Shown in pieces: positions 7,662 through 15,817 of a DNA stretch of 48,351 nucleotides. The position numbers and the translations under genes are program-made. Location: the NCBI GenBank assembly GCA_030528555.1, contig JAUMYQ010000012.1, positions 1 to 48,351 on the forward strand, written 5' to 3'. Each line of letters opens with the position of its first letter. Position 1 is the first letter of the stretch. Under the pieces are notes generated by a model that saw only the letters and a program-made list of their open reading frames with translations, was not told where the DNA came from and searched no databases. This stretch comes from Porphyromonadaceae bacterium. Lineage in GTDB: Bacteria; Bacteroidota; Bacteroidia; Bacteroidales; Porphyromonadaceae.

Positions 7662-8918
7662 TTAGTCTTGATATTTCTTGAAAATCACGCTGGCATTGTG
7701 ACCTCCAAAACCAAAGGTATTGGAGAGGGCCGCACGCACGGTGCGTTCTTGAGCCTTGTTGAACGTGAAGTTCAGCTTGTAGTCTATCTCGGGGTCGCAG
7801 TCATCATCGGCATGGTTGATGGTAGGTGGCACGATATCTGTCTCTACGCTCTTGACAGCTACCATGGCCTCAAGAGCCCCAGCTGCACCGAGGAGGTGCC
7901 CTGTCATGCTCTTGGTCGAGCTAATATTGAGCTTATAGGCATGCTCTGCGAAGACATCCTTGATCGCTTTCACCTCCGAGATGTCGCCCACAGGAGTAGA
8001 CGTACCATGTACGTTGATGTAGTCGATGTCGGCAGGCGTTAGGCCTGCATCTTCGAGAGCATTGCTCATGACGAGCTTGGCTCCTAGCCCCTCAGGATGA
8101 GTAGCTGTTAGATGGTAGGCATCGGCCGAGAGGCCTGTGCCCACAAGCTCGGCGTAGATGTGGGCCCCACGAGCCTTGGCGTGCTCTAGCTCCTCTATGA
8201 CCATACATGCTGCTCCCTCCCCCATTACAAAGCCGTCACGACTTGCAGAGAAAGGACGAGATGCCCCTTGTGGATCATCGTTGCGCGTAGAGAGTGCATT
8301 CATCATGTTGAAGCCCCCTACACCCGAGGCACAGATAGATGCCTCTGCTCCGCCTGCGATAATGACATTGGCTTTACCCAAACGGATCAGGTGACAAGCA
8401 TCGATAAGCGCATTTGTACTGGAGGCACAGGCCGAAGCCGTAGAGTAGTTAGGACCGTGGAACCCATACTTCATAGATATATGACCTGCAGCGATGTCTG
8501 AGATCATCTTAGGGATGAAGAATGGATTGAAGCGTGGGCCTCTCTCCTGATCATACCCAAGCACTTCTTCTTCAAAAGTGCGTAGCCCTCCGATACCAGA
8601 GGCAACGATGACACCAACCTTGTTTTTGTCGACCTGCTCTAGGTCTAGTTTGGAGTCTGCTAGGCACTCGTCAGCAGCTATCATAGCGAACTGAGCATAG
8701 CGGTCAAGCTTACGTGCCTCCTTGCGATCCATATAGTCACCTACGTTGAAGTCCTTAACCTCACAAGCAAAGTGGGTCTTGTGCTTGCTTGGGTCGAATA
8801 GAGTGATGGCCGAGGCTCCACTCCGTCCAGCGACAAGGCCTTCCCAAGTCTCGGGAGCAGTCTTGCCAAGTGGCGAGATAGCACCCAGACCTGTGATGAC
8901 TACTCTCTTGAGTTCCAT
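7662..8918 (-). CDS. fabF: Beta-ketoacyl-ACP synthase II
   Basis: Elongating condensing enzyme of type II fatty acid synthesis; joins malonyl-ACP to acyl-ACP. The Cys nucleophile lies in TASACASSTNAL (about residue 165), and the two catalytic His residues in NVHGTSTPVGD and SMTGHLLGAAGA, with the Lys in SSTKSMTGH between them. The C-terminal NTFGFGGHNAS loop is intact. The length of 418 residues is normal. acpP lies 21 bp upstream and rnc downstream, the common acpP-fabF-rnc order. Confidence 0.96.
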   Translation of the reverse strand: MELKRVVITGLGAISPLGKTAPETWEGLVAGRSGASAITLFDPSKHKTHFACEVKDFNVGDYMDRKEARKLDRYAQFAMIAADECLADSKLDLEQVDKNKVGVIVASGIGGLRTFEEEVLGYDQERGPRFNPFFIPKMISDIAAGHISMKYGFHGPNYSTASACASSTNALIDACHLIRLGKANVIIAGGAEASICASGVGGFNMMNALSTRNDDPQGASRPFSASRDGFVMGEGAACMVIEELEHAKARGAHIYAELVGTGLSADAYHLTATHPEGLGAKLVMSNALEDAGLTPADIDYINVHGTSTPVGDISEVKAIKDVFAEHAYKLNISSTKSMTGHLLGAAGALEAMVAVKSVETDIVPPTINHADDDCDPEIDYKLNFTFNKAQERTVRAALSNTFGFGGHNASVIFKKYQD

Positions 8919-8939
8919 CGAAATAAGAGAAGTAAGGGA

Positions 8940-9176
8940 TTAAGCCTGCTTAGACTCGATGTAGCTGATCGCGTCACCTACAGTCTTGATCTGCTGGGCA
9001 TCTTCATCGGGGATTGACATGCCGAACTCCTTCTCAAAGTCCATGATGAGCTCTACAGTGTCTAGAGAGTCTGCACCTAGGTCGCTAGAGAAGTTCGCCT
9101 CACGCGTTACCTCAGAAGCATCGCAGTTGAGCTTGTCAACGATGATTTCTCTCACCTTTTCTTCGATCTGTGACAT
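8940..9176 (-). CDS. acpP: Acyl carrier protein
   Basis: Carries growing acyl chains on a phosphopantetheine arm during fatty acid synthesis. The attachment site is Ser37 in [11 protein letters not shown]. The protein is short (78 residues) and acidic, as is usual. I chose the start at 9176 ([11 protein letters not shown]) over an in-frame ATG ten codons upstream because the extra residues ([10 protein letters not shown]) are basic and not found in ACPs. It is the first gene of the acpP-fabF-rnc operon, with a TATCTTTG element about 125 bp upstream. Confidence 0.95.
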   Translation of the reverse strand: MSQIEEKVREIIVDKLNCDASEVTREANFSSDLGADSLDTVELIMDFEKEFGMSIPDEDAQQIKTVGDAISYIESKQA

Positions 9177-9301
9177 AATGTTCTTGTTTTTAAGTTTGAA
9201 AATCAAATTCTATTTAAATACGTATCACTTAATCTTGCGTTGGTCTTCTCCAGTGTGTAACTATGCTGATTGCTTTTGCACACATTGATGAGATTTGCGC
9301 A

Positions 9302-9309
9302 CAAAGATA
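9302..9309 (-). promoter_or_regulatory. Probable -7 element of the acpP operon
   Basis: On the minus strand this reads TATCTTTG, a perfect -7 match, with the transcription start expected near 9295 and a leader of about 120 nt. The -33 region (around 9328-9331) reads TGGTT and is not a good match. Confidence 0.5.
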
Positions 9310-9441
9310 CTCGTTTTTTATTAATAAACCATATTGAACGTCTTTTGAGATGAGGTGAATGGGTAGGGTGTCTTTCTCTACTTTTTCTGGGACTATAGAG
9401 CTTGCAGGGGTGCTCATTCTAGGCCGTAAAAATACACCCCC

Positions 9442-9541
9442 CATTTTTGGAAAAAATGTTCCCGAACTTTTTTCTCGGAGTTCCCGAACTTTTTCCAAAA
9501 AGTTCGGGAAGTTTTTTTTGAAAGTTCCCGAAGATTTTTTG
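9442..9541 (-). repeat. Dispersed palindromic repeat, copy 1
   Basis: First of three copies of a repeat of about 100 bp, here in opposite orientation to copies 2 and 3 (19721-19820 and 33855-33954). It contains four TTCGGGAA-type blocks. The two inner ones form perfect 14-bp arms, TTCCCGAACTTTTT (9481-9494) and its complement (9497-9510), separated by 2 bp. It lies between the acpP promoter and tRNA-Pro. A reading frame through all copies gives peptides such as KVRELREKSSGTF, but this looks incidental. Confidence 0.85.
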
Positions 9542-9710
9542 TCTAGACAGGGTGGTTTTTAATTGTCTTTTATACAATGGTTTATGTGTATCCGTTTAGG
9601 TGATGATATTGTCTAGAACCTGCATATGACTTTGGTGTCGCTGTCTCGAAACTATATAGTAGAAGTACGGCAGTCGTGGAAATAATGATTGAAAGTTTTG
9701 TTGGTGTAGA

Positions 9711-9742
9711 TTTGGCAATTACGAGTAAAAGATATACCTTTG
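9711..9742 (+). promoter_or_regulatory. Promoter of tRNA-Pro
   Basis: TTTG at 9711-9714 and TACCTTTG at 9735-9742 with a 20-bp spacer. The mature tRNA starts 17 bp after the -7 element, so transcription should begin a few bases ahead of the tRNA. Confidence 0.8.
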
Positions 9743-9758
9743 CAGAGCAAAATGAGGA

Positions 9759-9836
9759 CGGGATGTAGCGCAGTCCGGTTAGCGCACCTGCTTTGGGAGC
9801 AGGGGGTCCCAGGTTCGAATCCTGGTATCCCGACCA
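9759..9836 (+). tRNA. tRNA-Pro (anticodon UGG)
   Basis: Acceptor arm CGGGATG (9759-9765) pairs with TATCCCG. The anticodon stem CCTGC/GCAGG encloses TTTGGGA with anticodon TGG, so it reads proline codons. The T arm is CCAGG-TTCGAAT-CCTGG. The discriminator base is A and the CCA end is encoded in the DNA (9834-9836). It is transcribed alone, between its own promoter and terminator. Confidence 0.96.
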
Positions 9837-9837
9837 T

Positions 9838-9881
9838 AAAATGCGAGGTCAGAACTTAGTTCTGGCCTCGCATTTCTTATT
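9838..9881 (+). terminator. tRNA-Pro terminator
   Basis: ATGCGAGGTCAGAAC (9841-9855) pairs with 9859-9873 around a three-base loop, with one G-U pair, and TTCTTATTT follows. Confidence 0.85.
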
Positions 9882-10101
9882 TCGTTTGTGAACTTGACTT
9901 TAGGTGTGATGCCATAAGCGATCTTGGTCATCTCAGTTGAGATATGAACTTAAGATGATAGCTTGGTTCGTACAAAGTCTTTTGCTGGGATGCAGCTAGT
10001 TTTGTAGAGCTGATAGATAGGTCGATGTTTGGTTTAGGTAGAGCGCATCTATGCTCATCTTTGTTTTGTTTATTAGGCAAAATAAATTATTTGAGCCTAT
10101 C
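9882..10101. other. Intergenic, nothing recognised
   Basis: About 220 bp between the tRNA-Pro terminator and the rpsA terminator. I see no coding frame, promoter pair or RNA structure. Confidence 0.4.
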
Positions 10102-10155
10102 ATAAAAGCCCTGGGCCAAAGAGTTTTGCTCTTTGGCCCAGGGCTTTTATTCTCT
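10102..10155 (-). terminator. rpsA terminator
   Basis: A perfect 22-bp stem: 10102-10123 pairs with 10129-10150 (core CCCTGGGCCAAAGAG), loop TTTTG. The stem is A/T-rich at its base on both sides, so it can terminate transcription from rpsA and from the opposite side. Confidence 0.9.
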
Positions 10156-10201
10156 AGAGGCTAAGCCGAGAGGGCTTAGCCTTCTGGGATAGCGGTTTAG
10201 C

Positions 10202-11986
10202 TTAGGATAGTTTTTCCTTGAGTGCTGCTAGTACATCGAGGTCACCGAGCGTAGCTTTCTCATTGGCGTTGTTAATCGTAGCTGACGTTGGGTTAGCTGT
10301 AGCCTGAGAGGCCTTGGCTTCTGCGCGCTCTGCACGACGCTCTGCACGCTGTACATCCTCAAAAACACGGCTGTGAGATACGATGATGCGACGACCATCC
10401 TTGTTGAACTCAATTACCTTGAACTCTAGCTCCTCGTCCTTGCTTGCGACAGAGCCGTCTTGCTTGACTAGGTGCTTGGGCGTAGCGAAGCCTTCTACTC
10501 CATGAGGTAGAGCCACGATGGCACCCTTCTCAAGCTGTTCGGTGATAGTTCCTTGGTGGATAGTTCCTGGCTTGAAGATGGTTTCGAATACATCCCATGG
10601 GTTCTCTTCGCACTGCTTGTGTCCGAGGCTTAGGCGACGATTTTCCTTGTCAATCTCAAGTACCTGGATCTCCATGTCTGCACCCACCTTGGTGAACTCA
10701 GCAGGGTGCTTAACCTTCTTCGTCCAAGATAGGTCGCTGATATGTACTAGACCATCTACACCCTCTTCAATCTCAACGAAGACACCGAAGTTGGTGAAGT
10801 TGCGTACGCGACCTGTGTGGCGAGAGCCAACAGGGAAACGGTTCTCAATGCCAGCCCATGGGTCCTCCTTGAGCTGTTTGATACCGAGGCTCATCTTGCG
10901 GTCTTCGCGATCGAGCGATAGGATGACAGCTTCGATCTCTTCACCAACGTGCAGGAAGTCCTGAGCTGAGCGCAGGTGTTGCGTCCAAGACATTTCAGAG
11001 ACGTGTACTAGACCCTCAACGCCAGGGGCAACCTCTACGAACGCACCATATTCGGCTACAACAACGATCTTACCCTTGACCTTGTCTCCCACTGTGAGGT
11101 TGGCATCTAGGGCATCCCATGGGTGGGGTAGAAGCTGCTTGATACCAAGGGCGATGCGCTTCTTGTCTTCGTTGAACTCGAGGATAACAACGTTGATCTT
11201 CTGATCAAGCTCTACCACCTCGCTTGGGTGACCTACGCGACCCCAAGATAGATCCGTGATGTGCACGAGGCCATCCACGCCCCCGAGATCAACAAATACA
11301 CCGTACGAAGTGATGTTCTTAACGACACCTTCGAGTACCTGACCCTTCTCGAGCTTGCTGATGATCTCAGCTTTCTGAGCCTCAAGCTCCGCTTCAATGA
11401 GAATCTTGTGAGACACGACTACGTTGCGGAACTCGTGATTGATCTTCACGATCTTGAACTCCATGGTCTTGTCTACATAGGCGTCGTAGTCGCGGATTGG
11501 ACGAACGTCAATCTGTGAACCAGGTAAGAAGGCCTCAATACCGAAGACATCAACGATCATACCACCCTTTGTGCGACACTTAACATAGCCCTTAACCACT
11601 TCGTCCTTCTCTAGAGCCTCCTGAACGCGCTCCCAAGAACGCGCCGCACGAGCCTTGCGGTGGCTAAGGATAAGCTGTCCCTTTTTGTCTTCTTGGCTCT
11701 CAACAAATACCTCTACCTCATCACCAACTTTAAGGTCGGGGTTGTAGCGGAATTCGCTTGCTGAGATAGCTGCCTCGCTCTTGAAACCAACATTAACGAT
11801 CACTTCACGCTTGCCGATCTTCATGACCTTGCCGACAGTCGTTTCGTTCTCCTTAATGTTACTCATTGTGCCTTCATAGGCAGTCATCTGCTCCTCACGA
11901 GATGTAGCGCATACGCTTGCGCCCTTCTCAAACTCGTCCCAGTCGAAGCCGTCTACGGGGACGATCTTTTCATTAAAATTGTTCAT
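10202..11986 (-). CDS. rpsA: 30S ribosomal protein S1
   Basis: RNA-binding ribosomal protein that helps mRNA reach the 30S subunit; important in Bacteroidota because Shine-Dalgarno sites are rare. Six S1 (OB-fold) repeats are visible in order, beginning near GKVMKIGKREVIVNV, VKGYVKCRTKGGMIVDV, LEGVVKNITSYGVFVDL, VKGKIVVVAEYGAFVEV, TGRVRNFTNFGVFVEI and HQGTITEQLEKGAIVAL. Repeats 3-5 are the best conserved (GLVHxSxxSW). The C-terminal tail is rich in Ala and charged residues. The start at 11986 (MNNFNEKIVPVDGF) is preferred over an ATG six codons upstream, which adds only a hydrophobic MCYYLI. Confidence 0.95.
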   Translation of the reverse strand: MNNFNEKIVPVDGFDWDEFEKGASVCATSREEQMTAYEGTMSNIKENETTVGKVMKIGKREVIVNVGFKSEAAISASEFRYNPDLKVGDEVEVFVESQEDKKGQLILSHRKARAARSWERVQEALEKDEVVKGYVKCRTKGGMIVDVFGIEAFLPGSQIDVRPIRDYDAYVDKTMEFKIVKINHEFRNVVVSHKILIEAELEAQKAEIISKLEKGQVLEGVVKNITSYGVFVDLGGVDGLVHITDLSWGRVGHPSEVVELDQKINVVILEFNEDKKRIALGIKQLLPHPWDALDANLTVGDKVKGKIVVVAEYGAFVEVAPGVEGLVHVSEMSWTQHLRSAQDFLHVGEEIEAVILSLDREDRKMSLGIKQLKEDPWAGIENRFPVGSRHTGRVRNFTNFGVFVEIEEGVDGLVHISDLSWTKKVKHPAEFTKVGADMEIQVLEIDKENRRLSLGHKQCEENPWDVFETIFKPGTIHQGTITEQLEKGAIVALPHGVEGFATPKHLVKQDGSVASKDEELEFKVIEFNKDGRRIIVSHSRVFEDVQRAERRAERAEAKASQATANPTSATINNANEKATLGDLDVLAALKEKLS

Positions 11987-12070
11987 AATTAAATAATAAC
12001 ACACGCTCTTTTGCTCATCTCTAGGCAGTACATCATATGATATTACTGCTCAAAGCCGTCAAAATTGCCA

Positions 12071-12078
12071 CAAAGGTA
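12071..12078 (-). promoter_or_regulatory. Probable -7 element of rpsA
   Basis: Reads TACCTTTG on the minus strand, identical to the rpsO and tRNA-Pro elements, with a leader of about 80 nt. The -33 region is not a clear match. Confidence 0.5.
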
Positions 12079-12235
12079 AGAAATTATCTTCATTGTATCA
12101 CCGACTTAGGTCCGAATTCTTGGGTGTTTGATACTCATCTCGAAAGAGTTTTGTATCGGCCTAGGTGAATGTATAGAAGCGACGCTCTGAGCTAAGATGA
12201 AAGGAGTGCTAAGACAGAGTAGGAATGCCGCGCCT

Positions 12236-14251
12236 CTAGGCTCCCAACTCAGCGATGCGCATCTCTATTTGTTTCAGTTCATCTCGAAGACGTGCGGCTT
12301 CAATGAAGTCGAGTTCGGCCGCGGCTTCGAGCATTTTGGCCTTTGTTGTGTCGGCTAGTCGCTGTAGGCTTTCAGCACCTGCTTCGGAGAGGATGGGATC
12401 TATTGCTCTTCCCTGGGGTTCAACATAGGTACCATTGGGAGGGTTGAACTCCTGCTTCCAGACGGAGGTTGCATTCTTGACGATTTGATGAGGAGTGATA
12501 CCGTGTGCCTTGTTGTAGGCGATCTGCTTGTGCCTGCGCCTCTCGGTCTCTTCGATAGTTAGGCGCATGCTCTCTGTTATCTTGTCGGCGTAGAAGATAA
12601 CCCGCCCATGTACATTGCGGGCTGCACGCCCTGCTGTTTGGGTCAATGAACGATGAGACCGAAGGAAGCCTTCTTTGTCGGCATCTAGGATAGCAACCAG
12701 TGCTACCTCGGGCAAGTCGAGCCCCTCACGTAGGAGGTTTACACCAATGAGCACCTTATAGGTTCCAGACCTAAGCTCCTCCATGATGCGGATGCGGTCG
12801 AGGGTATCGACATCGCTGTGGATGTAGCTCGTGGGTATTTGATGGCGAATGAGGTACTCCGATAGCTCTTCTGCCATGCGTTTGGTTAGCGTGGTAACCA
12901 GTACCCGTTGGTCAAGGGCGATACATTGGGCAATTTCTTCCTCAAGGTCGTCTACTTGATGTTCTGTGGGGCGCACTTCGATGGGTGGGTCGAGCAGGCC
13001 TGTGGGGCGAATGAGTTGATCTACTACAACACCCTCGCACTGCTCCAGCTCATATTCGGCTGGCGTAGCACTTATGTAGAGTGTTCGGGGGGTGAGGCTG
13101 GCAAATTCATCAAAGGTCAACGGACGATTGTCGAGGGCAGCAGGCAGGCGAAAGCCGTACTCTACGAGGTTAGTCTTGCGGGAACGGTCTCCGCCATACA
13201 TCGCCCGAATCTGAGGTATAGTCACGTGGCTCTCGTCGATGACCATTAGGAAGTCCTTGGGGAAGTAGTCCAAGAGACAGAAGGGACGCTCCCCTGCCGT
13301 GCGTCCATCAAAGTAGCGAGAGTAGTTTTCGATACCCGAGCAGTAGCCTAGCTCCCGTATCATCTCCATATCGTACGTTACACGTTCGTAGAGCCGCTTA
13401 GCTTCGTATACTTTACCGTCCTCCTCTAGCTCTTGTACTCGAGCCCCGAGATCTAAGGCGATGAGACTAAGAGCACGATTGACTTGCTCTTGGGTAGTGA
13501 CGAAGAGGTTGGCAGGATGGATGACGAGGCTCGTCATCAGATTGTACTCTCGCCCTGTCTTTGGGTCAAAGGAGGCGATGCGCTCAATCTCATCGTCCCA
13601 AAATGTGATGCGATAGGCTATGCCGTTGAAGCCCTCGATAGCAGGAAAAACGTCTATCGTATCGCCTTTTACCCTAAAGTATCCGCTTTGGAAGGTCGTG
13701 CGGTCATTGATGTAGTAGTTTGCTACGAGGTCACGGGCAAATTGCTCCTGCCCATACCTATTGCCCTGCTTGAGGTAAATAATCTTCTCGGCAAAGGCAC
13801 TGGGGTCTGCCATACCGTAGAGGCAGGACACGGAGGATACAACGATGATGTCTGTTCGCCCCGAGAGTAGAGCCGCTGTAGCCCGAAGGCGCATCTTCTC
13901 TATCTCGGCGTTGATGGCCATATCCTTCTCTATATAGGTATCGGAGTGAGCGATGTAGGCCTCAGGCTGGTAGTAATCGTAGTAAGAGACGAAGTACTCG
14001 ACGGCATTATCTGGGAAGAATGCCTTGAGCTCGGCGTAGAGCTGAGCCGCCAAAGTCTTATTATGGCTGAGTACTAAGGCCGGTTTGCCAAGACGAGCGA
14101 TGACGTTGGCTGCGGTGAAGGTTTTTCCTGAGCCTGTTACCCCGAGGAGGGTCTGAGCAGGTTGACCAGCTTGGAAGCCTCGTACAAGCTGTTCGATAGC
14201 CTCTGGCTGGTCTCCTGTGGGGCGAAAGCGAGATGTGAGTTGATAGTTCAT
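12236..14251 (-). CDS. uvrB: Excinuclease ABC subunit B
   Basis: Damage-verifying helicase-like subunit of nucleotide excision repair; loaded by UvrA and cut by UvrC. Walker A is GVTGSGKTF (about residues 38-46). The beta-hairpin that inserts between the strands is FVSYYDYYQPEAYI (about 88-101). Motif II is VIDESHVTIPQI, motif VI is QTAGRAARN, and the C-terminal UVR motif that contacts UvrC is AAELDFIEAARLRDELKQ. The length of 671 residues is normal. The start at 14251 (MNYQLTSRF) is chosen over one 17 codons upstream because UvrB proteins begin close to this point. Confidence 0.96.
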   Translation of the reverse strand: MNYQLTSRFRPTGDQPEAIEQLVRGFQAGQPAQTLLGVTGSGKTFTAANVIARLGKPALVLSHNKTLAAQLYAELKAFFPDNAVEYFVSYYDYYQPEAYIAHSDTYIEKDMAINAEIEKMRLRATAALLSGRTDIIVVSSVSCLYGMADPSAFAEKIIYLKQGNRYGQEQFARDLVANYYINDRTTFQSGYFRVKGDTIDVFPAIEGFNGIAYRITFWDDEIERIASFDPKTGREYNLMTSLVIHPANLFVTTQEQVNRALSLIALDLGARVQELEEDGKVYEAKRLYERVTYDMEMIRELGYCSGIENYSRYFDGRTAGERPFCLLDYFPKDFLMVIDESHVTIPQIRAMYGGDRSRKTNLVEYGFRLPAALDNRPLTFDEFASLTPRTLYISATPAEYELEQCEGVVVDQLIRPTGLLDPPIEVRPTEHQVDDLEEEIAQCIALDQRVLVTTLTKRMAEELSEYLIRHQIPTSYIHSDVDTLDRIRIMEELRSGTYKVLIGVNLLREGLDLPEVALVAILDADKEGFLRSHRSLTQTAGRAARNVHGRVIFYADKITESMRLTIEETERRRHKQIAYNKAHGITPHQIVKNATSVWKQEFNPPNGTYVEPQGRAIDPILSEAGAESLQRLADTTKAKMLEAAAELDFIEAARLRDELKQIEMRIAELGA

Positions 14252-14555
14252 TATAGCATCTTTGATTGAGTCTAGACGCTTAGTGCGCTGGGCTCGGTGC
14301 AACCCTACCCTCTTAGCAGTAAAGTATTCTCAGGTATCGGAGATAGGCGTATAATCTGAGCCGTGGTTTGTGAGAGACTAGGTTGATATTAGCCCGATGA
14401 TATGAGAAGCCAACATGGCTCGAGAAGCGCCCCATGAATAACTGATGGGGAGCCATCTAAGATAGAGCCATGACTACTGAGCCCACACAACGGAGAGTAG
14501 AGTGGGGGGCTCCGCCTGAGGTATCAAAGGCTACCTCCCTAAGTGTTGCGCGCCC
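14252..14555. other. Intergenic between YhcH-family gene and uvrB
   Basis: About 304 bp. A weak hairpin GAGGTA (14518-14523)/TACCTC (14532-14537) could end transcription from the YhcH-family gene. I find no convincing promoter for uvrB and no small gene. Confidence 0.35.
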
Positions 14556-15008
14556 TTAGTAATTGACAAGCGCCTTGACCACTAGCTTGCGGATGCACCC
14601 TTGACCAATGAGTGGGGCGTGGGCATCCTCGGGATAGACGATGGCGAACTGCCCAGGCTTGAGGTCTATATAGCTAGAGGCAGGCTGCTCCCACAGCATA
14701 TAGTCTTCCTGCTCATTGTATACTTTGCTTGGCTCGCCACAGTCCTCGATGGCTCGCCAGCCGATGCGCTCCTGCCCCTCGAGTAGTACATGAATGTCGA
14801 GGTACTGTCGGTGCGCCTCGAGCGGCATGCTGCTTGCTTGTCGTCCTTCGGACTGCACATTGTTGATAAAGAGCTTATCTCCGTCAAGCGTTATACGCTC
14901 GAGTGGTGCAGTGAGCAAATCGTGTTCCTTGATGAAAGCAAATACTCGGGCGAAGGCTGGGTGTAGCCCCTCGATACGCTCCGAGTGCGCTAGACTTCCT
15001 ACTATCAT
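14556..15008 (-). CDS. YhcH/YjgK/YiaL family protein
   Basis: A 150-residue cupin-like protein of the family that includes NanQ (YhcH) and the EbgC-type beta-galactosidase subunit. Members are thought to act as sugar anomerases or in sialic acid catabolism. The metal-binding segment HRQYLDIHVLLEGQERIGW (about residues 65-83) and the second ligand segment FAIVYPEDAHAPL (about 123-135) are intact. There are no sugar-catabolic genes nearby, so its substrate is open. A well-formed promoter lies just upstream, and the gene seems to be transcribed alone. Confidence 0.85.
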   Translation of the reverse strand: MIVGSLAHSERIEGLHPAFARVFAFIKEHDLLTAPLERITLDGDKLFINNVQSEGRQASSMPLEAHRQYLDIHVLLEGQERIGWRAIEDCGEPSKVYNEQEDYMLWEQPASSYIDLKPGQFAIVYPEDAHAPLIGQGCIRKLVVKALVNY

Positions 15009-15044
15009 ATCTTGTCCATTTATAATTTAAGTGGGTGTGAGTTC

Positions 15045-15075
15045 CAAAATTAACTATTTGGTTCATCCTGCCAAG
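15045..15075 (-). promoter_or_regulatory. Promoter of the YhcH-family gene
   Basis: On the minus strand CTTG (15072-15075) and TAATTTTG (15045-15052) are spaced by 19 bp. The start codon is 37 bp beyond the -7 element. Confidence 0.6.
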
Positions 15076-15088
15076 CAGATCTCAAGAC

Positions 15089-15787
15089 CTAGAAAGTCCA
15101 CTTGGCGGCAAGGGTCGGGATAACCTGCCAGTGACCTGTGCGAACGGGGAAGTTGTAGCTAATCTCTACCTCACCGCCCACACTCAGTGGCGGATTGCGT
15201 TCGCCCCACAGGGCTTGCAGGTTTAGCCACAGCTGCGGTTCGCTAATGACTGTCAGCATAGTATCGCCATGAGTATCCCTGTCGCCCCAAAGGTCTACAA
15301 AGCCATTGAAAGTTACGAGCCGCCCACGAGAGTGCCAGTACCACACGGAGGTTAGCTGCCAGGAGTGCGGATTTTGCTTACGAGCTAGGTGCTTATACAT
15401 CGGAGTAAGGGTAATACCATAGCGATAGTCCTTGGCATTGTAGGTATAGGTGCCACCAATGAGGTAAGCATCATCGTAAGAGAATGCATTGTTTAGCCCG
15501 CCATTGTACTCGAGGTGAAGGGAGAGCGGAGATTGCCACAGACGTATCTCACGAGCAACTTCCCAGTAGGCTGATTGGATGCCCGAGGCTTGGTAGTTCA
15601 TATCTACAAAGAAAAAGGTATTGCCCCAGCGATCGGGCTTGAATAGCTCTATGGTGGTGGTGAGTGCTGGTCGGCCTGCGAGGTCCCTGTCGAGGGAGCT
15701 GCCGAGGTCGTAGTGTAGCTGAATGTTTTGCGCCTGTAGGGAGAGGGCAGCGAGTGTGATGAGGCAAGCGAGAATAATGCGTTTCAT
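15089..15787 (-). CDS. DUF5020 family protein, Tsx-like outer membrane channel
   Basis: A 232-residue secreted protein with a signal peptide ending at SLQAQ (about residue 20). The mature part consists of alternating aromatic beta-strands (FFFVDMNYQ, WLNLQALWG) and ends in a C-terminal Phe (LAAKWTF), as expected for an outer-membrane beta-barrel recognised by the Bam complex. The start of the mature protein matches the DUF5020 family, related to the nucleoside channel Tsx. It lies 30 bp after uraA in the same direction, so a role as the outer-membrane pore for pyrimidine nucleobases or nucleosides is a reasonable inference. Confidence 0.8.
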   Translation of the reverse strand: MKRIILACLITLAALSLQAQNIQLHYDLGSSLDRDLAGRPALTTTIELFKPDRWGNTFFFVDMNYQASGIQSAYWEVAREIRLWQSPLSLHLEYNGGLNNAFSYDDAYLIGGTYTYNAKDYRYGITLTPMYKHLARKQNPHSWQLTSVWYWHSRGRLVTFNGFVDLWGDRDTHGDTMLTVISEPQLWLNLQALWGERNPPLSVGGEVEISYNFPVRTGHWQVIPTLAAKWTF

Positions 15788-15817
15788 TGTTTTGTATCAA
15801 ATAAGTGTTTATGCCGA

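Noticed and set aside
9652-9837. Open frame of 61 codons antisense to tRNA-Pro (reads VGIPGFEPGTPCSQS)
   Set aside because: It is the translation of the complementary strand of the tRNA gene, a well-known artefact.
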